Shown: one piece after another, positions 45,835 through 54,611 of the stretch
Layout of the letters: every line of letters begins with the position of its first letter
Position numbering within the stretch: the stretch's first letter is position 1
Assembly: GCF_014192395.1 (NCBI RefSeq)
Contig: NZ_JACHXW010000002.1
Location: forward strand, 62,001-126,000
Length of the DNA: 64,000 nt
Direction of reading: 5' to 3'
Source of the DNA: Paenibacillus endophyticus
GTDB taxonomy: Bacteria > Bacillota > Bacilli > Paenibacillales > Paenibacillaceae
Made by a program: the position numbers and the translations under genes
Notes under the pieces: model-generated
Databases searched by the model: none
Told to the model about the DNA's origin: nothing
What the model saw: only the letters and a program-made list of their open reading frames with translations

Positions 45835-46845
45835 TTAAACATTAGTGCAGGAATCGCGAACAATTAGTTTCGGTCTCAACAAATGATGACGATACAAGTC
45901 TTCGTCCTCATCACCGTCAATTTTTTGAAAAAGCCCCGCTGCCGCTTTAATGCCAATATCCAGAAAAGGCTGGCGGACGGTCGTTAACGACGGGTATGCC
46001 CACTCGGAAATGGAAATATCATCGTAGCCTACAATGGATATCTGCTTGGGAACGCTATAGCCTTGCTCTTGTACAGCTCGCAATGCCCCAATCGCCGTTT
46101 CATCATTCGATGCCACTACGGCGGTGAATCCCTTTGCTTGGAGTAATTGTTTCATTGCTTCATAACCGCCTTGATTGCTCCAGTCGGACTTCACAATCCA
46201 CTCCGGCCGATATACAAGACCAAGCGCTTCCATCGCTTGCACATAGCCTTTATAACGATACTTATTCGCCGCTGCGTTGTCGGGTCCGGCAATATATGCG
46301 ATATCGCGGTGCCCCAATCCGTTCAAATACTGAATAATATCCACAATACCCGCGGCATTGTCGACATCTACGGAGAATAGACCTTCGAGCTCTCCATGAT
46401 CGCCAACTAGCGAGATGGGGTACGTGGACTCTCTAATTTTAATAAGGTCGCTTTCCTCTCGCTTTTGGAAGCTCACCAAGATTACGCCGTCTACCTGCCC
46501 CTCGTACAGCAGCTCCAAAAATGAAATTTCATCCTCAAAGTTAGATGTCCAGCTTAAGAAAATGCAATTATACCCTTTATCTTTCGCTACCTTTTCTATC
46601 CCGCGAATAATGCCGGAATAGAAAATATTCGTAATGTTATCAACAACAACTGCGATCACATTCGTTTTATTAAGAACGAGTCGGCGCGCATTTACATTGC
46701 GGTGATAATTAAGCTCGATAATCGCTTTTTCGATTGCTTCTTCCGTATTCTTCTTCACCTTAAGCCCGTTCAAATACCTAGACACGGTGCTCTTCGATGT
46801 ATTTGCAACTCTTGCAACATCATGAATTGTCGACCCCACATTCAT
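45835..46845 (-). CDS. LacI-family transcriptional regulator
   Basis: 336 residues. N-terminal helix-turn-helix and hinge (TIHDVARVANTSKSTVSRYLNG, residues about 6-28), followed by a periplasmic-binding-protein-like sugar-sensing domain. First gene of the operon and so self-regulated: two identical palindromes GGGAACGTTCCC stand in its leader. ATG 46845 has AGAGGG directly upstream; GTG two codons later is an alternative start. The inducer is probably the imported sugar or a product of it. Confidence 0.92.
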   Translation of the reverse strand: MNVGSTIHDVARVANTSKSTVSRYLNGLKVKKNTEEAIEKAIIELNYHRNVNARRLVLNKTNVIAVVVDNITNIFYSGIIRGIEKVAKDKGYNCIFLSWTSNFEDEISFLELLYEGQVDGVILVSFQKREESDLIKIRESTYPISLVGDHGELEGLFSVDVDNAAGIVDIIQYLNGLGHRDIAYIAGPDNAAANKYRYKGYVQAMEALGLVYRPEWIVKSDWSNQGGYEAMKQLLQAKGFTAVVASNDETAIGALRAVQEQGYSVPKQISIVGYDDISISEWAYPSLTTVRQPFLDIGIKAAAGLFQKIDGDEDEDLYRHHLLRPKLIVRDSCTNV

Positions 46846-46898
46846 CCCTCTTTCCGAGTAGCATTTTCCTAGCCTACATTTTCCATCCCATTATTTTT

Positions 46899-46912
46899 TG
46901 GGAACGTTCCCA
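46899..46912. promoter_or_regulatory. LacI-type operator 1
   Basis: Perfect palindrome TGGGAACGTTCCCA in the 5' leader of the LacI gene, 54 bases before its start codon. Identical to the copy at 46988. Confidence 0.8.
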
Positions 46913-46987
46913 TTTTATAATAAAAAATATATTTTTGATTACTAATGGATGGTTACACGTTTGAACACTGGTTCTCGTTTTCATTTT

Positions 46988-47001
46988 TGGGAACGTTCCC
47001 A
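46988..47001. promoter_or_regulatory. LacI-type operator 2
   Basis: Second perfect TGGGAACGTTCCCA, 89 bp from the first and about 35 bp downstream of the predicted transcription start. Two distant operators allow DNA looping. Confidence 0.8.
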
Positions 47002-47038
47002 TTTCGTTTTAAAAAAATGTAAATGCAACATATTTATT

Positions 47039-47067
47039 AATATAAGCGCTTTCACTTCCTCTGTCAA
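47039..47067 (-). promoter_or_regulatory. Sigma-A promoter of the LacI sugar operon
   Basis: Minus strand TTGACA (47067-47062), 17-bp spacer, TATATT (47044-47039), near consensus. Overlapped by a cre site. Confidence 0.75.
47041..47054 (-). promoter_or_regulatory. cre site overlapping the sugar operon promoter
   Basis: Minus strand TGAAAGCGCTTATA matches TGWAANCGNTNWCA at all but one fixed position and covers the spacer and -10 of the promoter, so CcpA bound here would exclude RNA polymerase. Confidence 0.65.
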
Positions 47068-47091
47068 CATTTTTATTGCTCCTGTCAGGTA

Positions 47092-47127
47092 GAAAAGGCG
47101 AATGCAGCTTGCTGCATTCGCCCTTTT
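47092..47127 (-). terminator. Terminator of prkA
   Basis: GGCGAATGCAGC pairs with GCTGCATTCGCC around a two-base centre, flanked by AAAA and TTTT, so it may work in both directions. Confidence 0.85.
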
Positions 47128-47136
47128 CCATTGCCT

Positions 47137-49032
47137 TTACCGGTTAAGTAAGCTTCCCACGTAACGCAGCAATTCATTCGAGCATACCGGGCAGTAGCCA
47201 TGCTCATCCATCAACCGTTTCGTCACTTCATTTATCCGTTTCAGTTGGCTCTCATCCGGCGTTTTTGTGGATGTTGTAATTTTGACGATGTCCTTCAGAT
47301 CGGCGAACAGTTTCTTTTCTACCGCTTCGCGAAGACGCTCATGGCTAGTGAAATCGAATTTTTTGCCTTTCCGCGAGTAGGAGGAGATCCGAATCAATAT
47401 TTCTTCACGGAACGCCTTTTTTGCATTCTCCGAAACACCGATCTGTTCTTCTATTGAACGCATCAGCCGCTCGTCTGGATCCATTTCCTCACCGGTGAGC
47501 GGGTCCTTGATTTTGGCCCAATTGCAATACGACTCTATGTTGTCGAGGTAATTCTCGAACAAGGTGCGGGCCGACTCCTCATAGGAGTAGACGAAAGCTT
47601 TCTGAATTTCCTTCTTCGCAAGAAGATCATATTCCTTGCGCGCAACCGAGATGAAATTTAAGTACCGCTCGCGTTCCTCCTTCGTGATAGAAGGATGACT
47701 GTCCAGCCCTTCCTTGAGAGCACGCAATACGTCAAGCGCATTTATGCATTGTGTATCTTGCTTGATCAGCGCGCTGGATATCCGGTTGATGACGTAACGC
47801 GGATCGATGCCGGTCATGCCTTCTTCCAAATACTCGTTTTGCATTTCCTTCAAATCGGCTTCCTTGAAGCCTTCGACTTCCTCGCCGTCGTACATCCGCA
47901 TTTTTTTGACCAAATCCATGCCTTGCTTCTTCGTTTCCTTAAGCCTCGTCAGGATGGAGAAGATCGCGGCTGAACGGAGCGCATGCGGTGCAATATGGAT
48001 ATGGCGCATATCGCTTTGGGCGATCAGCTTTTTGTAAATTTTCTCTTCGTCCGATACTTTTAGGTTGTAAGGAACCGGCATGACGATCATTCTGGAGTGG
48101 AGCGCCTCGTTTTTCTTGTTGCTGATAAACGATTTGTACTCGGATTCATTCGTATGCGCAATGATCAGTTCGTCGGCGCTAATCAGCGCGAAACGACCAG
48201 CCTTGAAGTTGCCCTCCTGCGTCAAGGAAAGCAAGTTCCATAGAAACTTTTCGTCGCATTTAAGCATCTCTTGAAATTCCATTAAGCCGCGATTGGCTTT
48301 GTTAAGCTCCCCGTCGAAACGGTAGGCGCGCGGATCGGATTCGGAGCCGAACTCCGTAATCGTTGAGAAATCGATGCTTCCCGTAAGATCGGCTATATCT
48401 TGCGACTTAGGATCGGACGGACTGAACGTGCCGATTCCGACGCGGTTATCCTCCGAGATGAACACGCGCTCAACAAACACGTTCTCGATATCGCCGCTAT
48501 ACTCCGTCTGAAGCCTCATTTGGCAGGACGGGCATAGATTGCCTTCGATTCGTACGCCAAGCTCCTTCTCGATATCTAAGCGAAGCTCATGTGGAATGAG
48601 ATGCAGCGGATCCTCATGCATCGGGCAGCCTTTAATGGCATACACAGCTCCGCGTTCTGTTCTGGAGAAGCGCTCAAGACCTTTTTTGAGCATGGTAACA
48701 ATCGTTGACTTGCCGCCGCTGACGGGACCCATTAGAAGCAGTATCCGTTTGCGCACCTCAAGCCTGCGAGCCGATGAGTGGAAATATTCCTCAACCAGCT
48801 TCTCAATCGCACGATCCAGCCCAAAAATTTCCTGATCGAAAAACTTATACTGCTTATTCCCCCCGACATCTTCCACCCCATGGGATTCAATCATTTCATA
48901 AACGCGTGAATGTGCAGTCATGGCTGGGGACGGGTCCTTCCTCAACAATTCAATATACTCCTTGAATGTTCCTGTCCATGCAAGCTTCTCGCTCTCAGCC
49001 TGATACTCCGATATTCGCTTAAAAATGTCCAT
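47137..49032 (-). CDS. prkA: PrkA-family AAA+ protein / serine protein kinase
   Basis: 631 residues from ATG 49032, which follows GGGAGGAGG; the frame opens 33 bases upstream. N-terminal AAA+ domain with Walker A GPVSGGKSTIV (about residue 100) and the PrkA segment AIKGCPMHEDPLHLIPHELR, a Cys pair CPSCQMR, and the C-terminal PrkA domain. In spore formers PrkA is made in the mother cell and affects sporulation through protein phosphorylation or, as later proposed, ATP-dependent proteolysis. Its usual companions YeaH/SpoVR are not in the window. Confidence 0.92.
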   Translation of the reverse strand: MDIFKRISEYQAESEKLAWTGTFKEYIELLRKDPSPAMTAHSRVYEMIESHGVEDVGGNKQYKFFDQEIFGLDRAIEKLVEEYFHSSARRLEVRKRILLLMGPVSGGKSTIVTMLKKGLERFSRTERGAVYAIKGCPMHEDPLHLIPHELRLDIEKELGVRIEGNLCPSCQMRLQTEYSGDIENVFVERVFISEDNRVGIGTFSPSDPKSQDIADLTGSIDFSTITEFGSESDPRAYRFDGELNKANRGLMEFQEMLKCDEKFLWNLLSLTQEGNFKAGRFALISADELIIAHTNESEYKSFISNKKNEALHSRMIVMPVPYNLKVSDEEKIYKKLIAQSDMRHIHIAPHALRSAAIFSILTRLKETKKQGMDLVKKMRMYDGEEVEGFKEADLKEMQNEYLEEGMTGIDPRYVINRISSALIKQDTQCINALDVLRALKEGLDSHPSITKEERERYLNFISVARKEYDLLAKKEIQKAFVYSYEESARTLFENYLDNIESYCNWAKIKDPLTGEEMDPDERLMRSIEEQIGVSENAKKAFREEILIRISSYSRKGKKFDFTSHERLREAVEKKLFADLKDIVKITTSTKTPDESQLKRINEVTKRLMDEHGYCPVCSNELLRYVGSLLNR

Positions 49033-49273
49033 ACCGTGCCTCCTCCCATCGCTTCCGCATTCCACTTATCATTCTACGCCCGGGATTTGTCTCTAGACGC
49101 TCTATTCCGTGGTGCCAACTTTTATTGAGATATAACAATCCTATGCTTATTCGGCTGGATAATTGCACACTATTTTTGTCCATCATCCATCAAAAACCGA
49201 CAAGCTGGCTGCTTCCTTTGTTATAATGAAGACAGATGAAAGGATCGAAACAACTAGAGAGGAGAAAGTGAAA

Positions 49274-49999
49274 GTGGCTGTTGCACGCGAGGAAGAGCTG
49301 TACACCCCTATAAAAAAGCACTATGAGCAGCTTGGCTTTATCGTAAAAAGCGAGGTGCTGCACTGCGATTTGGTCGCAATCCATCCCGAGCTGGATGAAA
49401 CGATAATTGTCGAAATGAAAAAAACGTTCAATCTCGCCTTGCTGCTGCAAGGGATTGAACGTCTTCGCTTGAATAGCCATGTCGTGCTCGCCATTGAACG
49501 GAACAGAAAAAAAAGCGGTGCCCATAATCAGCGCTTCGGCGATTTGACTGAGCTTTGCCGAATGCTTGGCCTTGGATTAATGACAGTAACTTTCTATAAA
49601 ACGAAGCCGCCAGTCATCGAGCTGCTCTGCCAGCCGGGAGACGCGCCTCAGCGAGGCATCAGGCGCAGGAAGCAAGCTCAGCTTCTGACGGAGTTTAAAG
49701 AACGCAGCGGCGATTATAACGTAGGCGGAAGCACGGGCCGCAAGCTTGTGACTGCTTACCGAGAGAAGGCGCTAAGGTGTGCTTACGCCCTCCAGCAAGC
49801 GGGACCTCTTGCTCCGCGCCAGGTTGCCGCCATAACAGGGTATAGCCAAAGCGGGCAAACACTGCGGAACAATTATTACGGCTGGTTTGACCGTGTCGGC
49901 CGAGGCAAATACAGCCTGCGCCCGGAGGGTGCGGCTGCATTAACCGAATATGGCGAAGTTATAGCCGAATGGGCTGCACAGGTCAGCTCCGCGCCGTAA
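49274..49999 (+). CDS. DUF2161 PD-(D/E)XK-type protein
   Basis: About 241 residues from GTG 49274 with AGGAG eight bases upstream; the frame extends to 49163 but a TATAAT at 49222-49227 suggests transcription starts near 49234. Nuclease-like core: EEELYTPIKKHYEQLGFIVKSEVLHCDLVAI, then IIVEMKKTFN (the D...ExK pattern), and a C-terminal winged-helix-like part (LAPRQVAAITGYSQSGQTLRNNYYGWFDRVGRGKYSL). Function unknown; possible DNA-processing or regulatory protein. Its 3' end overlaps the convergent aminotransferase gene by 17 bases. Confidence 0.8.
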   Translation: MAVAREEELYTPIKKHYEQLGFIVKSEVLHCDLVAIHPELDETIIVEMKKTFNLALLLQGIERLRLNSHVVLAIERNRKKSGAHNQRFGDLTELCRMLGLGLMTVTFYKTKPPVIELLCQPGDAPQRGIRRRKQAQLLTEFKERSGDYNVGGSTGRKLVTAYREKALRCAYALQQAGPLAPRQVAAITGYSQSGQTLRNNYYGWFDRVGRGKYSLRPEGAAALTEYGEVIAEWAAQVSSAP

Positions 50000-51179
50000 A
50001 TTCACTAATTGCATCTACAAAACGATCAACGCCAAGCTCCGTGCGCGCGCCTGAATTATACGTATAATTCAATCTAGCGGTATTGCGCTGCGGATTGTTT
50101 CCATAGAACGAGCTGCCTGGCACAAAAGCAACCCCTTTCTGCACCGCGCAGCGAAGAAGCGCTTCTGCATCAAGGCCATCCGGCAGCTCGAGCCACAAGA
50201 ACATCCCGCCCTTTGGCTTAACCCACGAAATATCCTTCAGGTTCTGGCGCATCAAGAGCTCGTGCATCTCCAGCATCCGCGCGCCGTAGGAATCCGAGAT
50301 CAGTCGGATATGGGCATCAAGATCAAATCCACTGAGCAGCTGGCTTAATATTTGCTGGTCGATTGCGCTCGAATGAAGGTCCGCAGCCTGCTTCGCTTTG
50401 GCTACCATCCCGATCACGCTGCTGTCGCCCATAGCCCAGCCCGAACGCAAAGCAGGCGCAACCGTCTTGGAGAATGTGCTCGTATAAAAAACAGCTCCTC
50501 GTTCTGCTTGGCCTTCAAGCGAGAACATTGTTGGGAATTGTTCGCTGTCATCAAATTTAATATCTCCATAAGGATCATCTTCAATGATCGGCATCTCATT
50601 TTGTTTGCAGAGCGCAAGCAGCTTCTTCCTGCGCTCCAGGCTCCATACCCTGCCCGTCGGATTGCCGAAGGTCGGCACCGCATATAGCAGCTTAGGACGG
50701 TGTTCCTTGATCAGCCGTTCCGCATCCTCGGGAATGATGCCATCCTCATCGCTTTCGGCCGCAATAACGTTAAGCCCATGCAGCGCGAATACTTGCAGGC
50801 TGGCCAGATAGGTTGGCTTCTCTACCAAGACCGTATCGCCAGGCTCAGTTAGTACGCCAACAAGCAAGTCAATCGCCTGCTGCGAGCCTGTGGTCAGTAT
50901 CATCTGCTCCGGATTCACATGCATGTTCTTTACGGCCATTCGCGTACATAGCTGCTCACGCAGCGGCATATAGCCTTCAGTCAAGCCATACTGCAACGCG
51001 CCTGTACCTGCCGTAAAAGCACGGTCTGCCGCTTCGCGAATGGCTTGTACCGGAAATAATTCTTCAGCAGGCAAACCGCCTGCGAACGAAATCATGTCCT
51101 TGCCTTGCGTCAGCTTCAAAATATCTCTAACCGCTGATGATTTAAGCTGTGATACTCGAGATGAAAATCGATAGTTCAT
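49983..51179 (-). CDS. PLP-dependent aminotransferase, class I/II
   Basis: 398 residues; AGGAGG precedes ATG 51179. Fold type I: ISFAGGLPAEELFP, TTGSQQAIDLL, EDDPYGDIKFD, PLP-Lys in YTSTFSKTVAPALRSGW and the final Arg region ARLNYTY. It resembles 2-aminoadipate/aromatic aminotransferases (LysN/KAT-like) without a MocR helix-turn-helix. Monocistronic; convergent with the DUF2161 gene. Confidence 0.88.
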   Translation of the reverse strand: MNYRFSSRVSQLKSSAVRDILKLTQGKDMISFAGGLPAEELFPVQAIREAADRAFTAGTGALQYGLTEGYMPLREQLCTRMAVKNMHVNPEQMILTTGSQQAIDLLVGVLTEPGDTVLVEKPTYLASLQVFALHGLNVIAAESDEDGIIPEDAERLIKEHRPKLLYAVPTFGNPTGRVWSLERRKKLLALCKQNEMPIIEDDPYGDIKFDDSEQFPTMFSLEGQAERGAVFYTSTFSKTVAPALRSGWAMGDSSVIGMVAKAKQAADLHSSAIDQQILSQLLSGFDLDAHIRLISDSYGARMLEMHELLMRQNLKDISWVKPKGGMFLWLELPDGLDAEALLRCAVQKGVAFVPGSSFYGNNPQRNTARLNYTYNSGARTELGVDRFVDAISEFTARS

Positions 51180-51319
51180 AACAAATGCTCCTCCTCATAT
51201 GCTGAAACAATAACTGCGCTTATACTCTCTATGTTAACAATGTGTTCACAACTTTTAAAGTTTTCTTTTTAGCCGACGTTGGTTATAATAAAGACAACAT
51301 ACTTGGAGGTGTCCCACAG

Positions 51320-51412
51320 ATGAACTTTATTATCGTCATGACTGTGTTTGCATTGTTCATTACGGCGATGCTTACCAGCTCCTACAACGAAGACAAAACA
51401 AAAGGACTATAA
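51320..51412 (+). CDS. 30-residue single-pass membrane miniprotein
   Basis: ATG 51320 to TAA 51412, preceded by TTGGAGGTG at a spacing of about ten and by TATAAT at 51284-51289. The product starts MNFIIVMTVFALFITAMLTS, one membrane helix, and ends in a short charged tail (YNEDKTKGL). No family recognised. It lies in the 393-base gap between the aminotransferase and abrB genes, followed by a large hairpin. Good expression signals and a clean helix-plus-tail form make it a likely real gene. Confidence 0.6.
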   Translation: MNFIIVMTVFALFITAMLTSSYNEDKTKGL

Positions 51413-51496
51413 TCCGGTTTGAAATCGGCATATAGCAAGCGTTCGGCTCCGTATCGCGTGCCTGCGCTTCCTTATGAAGGAAACGCCCTTCACAAC

Positions 51497-51545
51497 AAAT
51501 GAAGCTTCCCGCACGAGCCTTTTGCTCATACGGGAAGCTTCATTT
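51497..51545. terminator. Large hairpin between the miniprotein gene and abrB
   Basis: AAATGAAGCTTCCCG pairs perfectly with CGGGAAGCTTCATTT across a 19-base loop. T runs on either side are short, so it probably serves both convergent genes as a moderate terminator. Confidence 0.65.
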
Positions 51546-51572
51546 CGTTCAGGCAGCAGCTCGCAGCGTTAA

Positions 51573-51821
51573 TTAACGCTGTATAACTGCCATTTCCTCC
51601 ATGCATACTCCGCATACATATCGATCCTTGAAATCACGAACTTCAACCATCGATCCGCAAAATACGCATTTGGGGCGATAACGCTCCAAAATGATATGGT
51701 CACCTTGGACGAAAATTTCAACGGGATCGCCCTCGTTCATCAAATAACGTTTACGTAATGATTTTGGAAGTACAATACGTCCGAGTTGGTCCACTTTCCT
51801 TACTACACCTGCTGGTTTCAT
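51573..51821 (-). CDS. abrB: AbrB-type transition-state regulator with CxxC pairs
   Basis: 82 residues from ATG 51821 (AGAGGTG upstream; a GTG lies three codons earlier). N-terminal swapped-hairpin AbrB domain: GVVRKVDQLGRIVLPKSLRKRYLMNEGDPVEIFV. The C-terminal part differs from Bacillus AbrB: CVFCG and YVCGVCMEE form two CxxC pairs, a likely zinc ribbon. AbrB represses post-exponential genes during growth. Monocistronic. Confidence 0.85.
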   Translation of the reverse strand: MKPAGVVRKVDQLGRIVLPKSLRKRYLMNEGDPVEIFVQGDHIILERYRPKCVFCGSMVEVRDFKDRYVCGVCMEEMAVIQR

Positions 51822-51997
51822 CACTTTCACCTCTTCTGTGTCTGGTTTCGCAAGTCATCTTTGAGAAACCCCTGCGTTATAGTCTTTCGATGGCTCCTCG
51901 GCTTTTCCTTCCCATTTTCATAATTTCTTAATATCCTGCAATAAAAACTTTTCTCCAGGCTAATAAATCCCAAAAAATGATAAATAAAGTAACTTTA

Positions 51998-52462
51998 TTA
52001 GTCAAGTCCAGGAAAATCAATTTGCCTAAGGGCCTCATACACGATAATTGCTGCTGAATTCGATAAATTAAGCGATCGAACCTTATCTGTCATCGGCATT
52101 CGGATACAAGTTTCCATATTCGCATCTATGAGCTCCTGAGGCAAACCTTTTGTTTCCTTGCCGAAAACAAAAAAATCGCCATCCTGATAATCGAATTGTG
52201 AATATGGCTTGCTTGCCTTCGTGCTTGCATAGAAAAAACGCCCCTGCGGATTCGCAGACAGCACCTCTTCAAAGGAATCATGGTACTCGATTTGTACAGA
52301 ATGCCAATAATCGAGTCCCGCCCTCTTCAACGTACGGTCATCCGTATCGAAGCCCAGCGGTCTAACCAAATGCAGTATTGTACCGGTTGCGGCACAGGTA
52401 CGCGATATATTCCCTGTATTTGCCGGAATTTCCGGTTCTACCAAAACAATATGAAATGGCAT
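51998..52462 (-). CDS. trmL: tRNA (cytidine(34)-2'-O)-methyltransferase TrmL
   Basis: 154 residues, the normal length. SPOUT-class knot: FHIVLVEPEIPANTGNISRTCAATG, LHLVRPLGFD, FVFGKETKGLP and IRMPMTDKVRSLNLSNSAAIIVYEALRQ. Methylates the wobble base of tRNA-Leu with AdoMet. Divergent from the response regulator gene at 52613. Confidence 0.92.
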   Translation of the reverse strand: MPFHIVLVEPEIPANTGNISRTCAATGTILHLVRPLGFDTDDRTLKRAGLDYWHSVQIEYHDSFEEVLSANPQGRFFYASTKASKPYSQFDYQDGDFFVFGKETKGLPQELIDANMETCIRMPMTDKVRSLNLSNSAAIIVYEALRQIDFPGLD

Positions 52463-52612
52463 GGCTTTCTATCTCACCTCTCATTTTGCCTATTATACAC
52501 GAAAATGCTAAATATTTTTACACCCACTTTACGTACCGTTAATCTCAAGCATAATTTCCACCCTCATAATAAGAAATAGAATAGGCGGAAACACATGAAG
52601 GAGAGCTGAATC

Positions 52613-53335
52613 ATGCGAAAAAAGATACTGGTCGTGGATGACGAGCCATCCATTTCGATGCTGATTGAATTTAATTTAAAGCTGGCAGGCTTTGATGTAC
52701 GCTGTGTAGGCGACGGTGAAGCAGTCTTTGATATGCTGAAACCATTTCGCCCGGATTTAATCGTGCTAGACCTCATGCTTCCCAAAATGGACGGAATTCA
52801 AGTTTGTCGCGAGCTTCGCAAGCAAAGCAATGCCGTACCGATCGTTATGCTAACTGCGCTTCAGGACGTTACCGATAAAATTGCAGGTCTCGATAACGGC
52901 GCCGATGATTATATGACTAAGCCATTCAGTCCGCAAGAGCTTGTTTCACGCATTCAAGCCATATTCCGCAGAGTCCAGTCCTTGCCTGGCACGTCGGATG
53001 AAACCACCTTTACGATTGGCAGGCTGAAGGTTCTAGTTGAGCAGCGTGAAGTATTCATCGATGGCAAGCCAGTTGAGCTTACGCCAAAAGAGTTCGAGCT
53101 GCTCCTGTTTCTTTGCCGGCACAAGGGCAAAGTACTCAGCCGCCAGCAGCTGCTGCACGGCGTGTGGGATTACCACTTCCTTGGCGATACTCGCATCGTT
53201 GACGTTCATATTAGCCATCTTCGTGACAAAATCGAGAAAAATGCCCGTACGCCAGAGTACATTATGACCGTTCGCAATGTCGGCTATAAGATGGGCGGCC
53301 CTCAGGTTGCCGAGAACTCTGCTCTTCAGGCATAA
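52613..53335 (+). CDS. OmpR/PhoB-family response regulator (orphan)
   Basis: 240 residues; GGAGAGC precedes ATG. Receiver with LVVDDEPS, phosphoacceptor Asp in LIVLDLMLPKMDG, and Lys in MTKPFSPQEL; winged helix (about 135-230) with LTPKEFELLLFL, LLHGVWDYHFLGDTRIVDVHISHLRDKIE and RNVGYKM. PhoP/YycF-like. No histidine kinase gene is adjacent, so its kinase lies elsewhere. Confidence 0.9.
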   Translation: MRKKILVVDDEPSISMLIEFNLKLAGFDVRCVGDGEAVFDMLKPFRPDLIVLDLMLPKMDGIQVCRELRKQSNAVPIVMLTALQDVTDKIAGLDNGADDYMTKPFSPQELVSRIQAIFRRVQSLPGTSDETTFTIGRLKVLVEQREVFIDGKPVELTPKEFELLLFLCRHKGKVLSRQQLLHGVWDYHFLGDTRIVDVHISHLRDKIEKNARTPEYIMTVRNVGYKMGGPQVAENSALQA

Positions 53336-53355
53336 ACATCAGTTAAGCAAATGAA

Positions 53356-53393
53356 AGCCGCCCTCTCCTGCTTCTTGCAAGGAGAGGGCGGCT
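53356..53393. terminator. Bidirectional terminator between the response regulator gene and serC
   Basis: AGCCGCCCTCTCCT pairs perfectly with AGGAGAGGGCGGCT around a ten-base loop; it serves both convergent genes. Confidence 0.8.
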
Positions 53394-53435
53394 TGTTTGT
53401 ACCCTGCTGATTCATACGCGCAGGGGTTTCGGCAG

Positions 53436-54521
53436 TTAGCCGTTGCGTTTTTGGAAATCAACCATAAATTGCTGTAGGGCCTGGCAGCTTTCAAGCGGTA
53501 CAGCGTTATAGGTCGAAGCCCTCAAACCGCCGACATCGCGATGTCCCTTCAAGCCTACAAAACCTTCCTTCTCCGATTCCTTCACGAACAAGCCTTCAAG
53601 CTCCTCGTTCTGGATCCGGAACGTAATATTCATAAGCGAACGGCTTTGCGGCTGCGCACACCCGATATAGAAGCCTCCGCTTTGATCAATCGTATCGTAG
53701 ATAAGCTTTGTTTTGCTCTGGTTAATCTGGTCCAGCTGGGCAACTCCGCCCTTATTCTTGATCCACTCAAGCACGAGATTCATCATGTACACGGAGAAAG
53801 ACGGCGGCGTATTATAGAGCGAGCCGCTCTTCGCATGCGTGCTGTATCTGAACATTGCAGGAATAGATTTCGAACCATTCTCAACAAGGTCCTTACGGAT
53901 AATAACAAGCGTAACGCCCGATGGCCCCAAATTTTTCTGAGCGCCAGCATAGATAACGCCGAATTTGCTTACATCAACTGGTTTGCTTAGAATATCACTC
54001 GACATATCCGCAATTAGCGGCACATCACCCGTTTCTGGAAACTCCTTGAACTGGGTCCCGCCAATCGTTTCATTCGAAGTAAGATGCAAATAAGATGCAT
54101 TTCCTGGAATCTCAATCTCAGACAATGTCGGCATACGCATGAATTTGTCGGCTTCCGTCGATGCGGACACAACCGTTTCTCCGACAAGCTTCGCTTCCTT
54201 CAGCGCTTTATCTGCCCAAGCACCCGTCATGACATACGCGCCTGGCTTGCCAGGCTGCAGAAGATTCATAGGAAGCAAGGCAAATTGCGTGCTTGCGCCG
54301 CCTTGCAGAAGCAGTACGTCGTAATTTTCAGGTATTCCGAACAATTCGCGTAGCAAGGACTGCGATTTATCGTTTACCGCTTCATACATTTTACTGCGGT
54401 GAGACATTTCCATTATGGACATGCCCGCGCCTTGATAATCTACAAATTGTTCCTGTGCCTGCTTCAGCACCTCGAGTGGAATTGCGGCTGGTCCTGCATT
54501 GAAATTAAATGCTCGTGTCAT
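53436..54521 (-). CDS. serC: Phosphoserine aminotransferase
   Basis: 361 residues, normal length. FNFNAGPAAIPLEVL at the start, SHRSKMYE, LLLQGGASTQFALLPMN, PLP-Lys in YAGAQKNLGPSG, and RSLMNITFRI. Converts 3-phosphohydroxypyruvate and glutamate to phosphoserine in serine synthesis. Monocistronic, with a good sigma-A promoter and PurBox-like repeats upstream. Confidence 0.93.
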   Translation of the reverse strand: MTRAFNFNAGPAAIPLEVLKQAQEQFVDYQGAGMSIMEMSHRSKMYEAVNDKSQSLLRELFGIPENYDVLLLQGGASTQFALLPMNLLQPGKPGAYVMTGAWADKALKEAKLVGETVVSASTEADKFMRMPTLSEIEIPGNASYLHLTSNETIGGTQFKEFPETGDVPLIADMSSDILSKPVDVSKFGVIYAGAQKNLGPSGVTLVIIRKDLVENGSKSIPAMFRYSTHAKSGSLYNTPPSFSVYMMNLVLEWIKNKGGVAQLDQINQSKTKLIYDTIDQSGGFYIGCAQPQSRSLMNITFRIQNEELEGLFVKESEKEGFVGLKGHRDVGGLRASTYNAVPLESCQALQQFMVDFQKRNG

Positions 54522-54561
54522 CTTCGGATACCCACCTCTATAGTTTCTTTATGATATGGTT

Positions 54562-54590
54562 ATGATAGCAATTTTGGAGGCCTTCATCAA
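54562..54590 (-). promoter_or_regulatory. Sigma-A promoter of serC
   Basis: Minus strand TTGATG (54590-54585), 17-bp spacer, TATCAT (54567-54562). Confidence 0.6.
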
Positions 54591-54611
54591 GTATATTCCG
54601 CATATAAAAAT

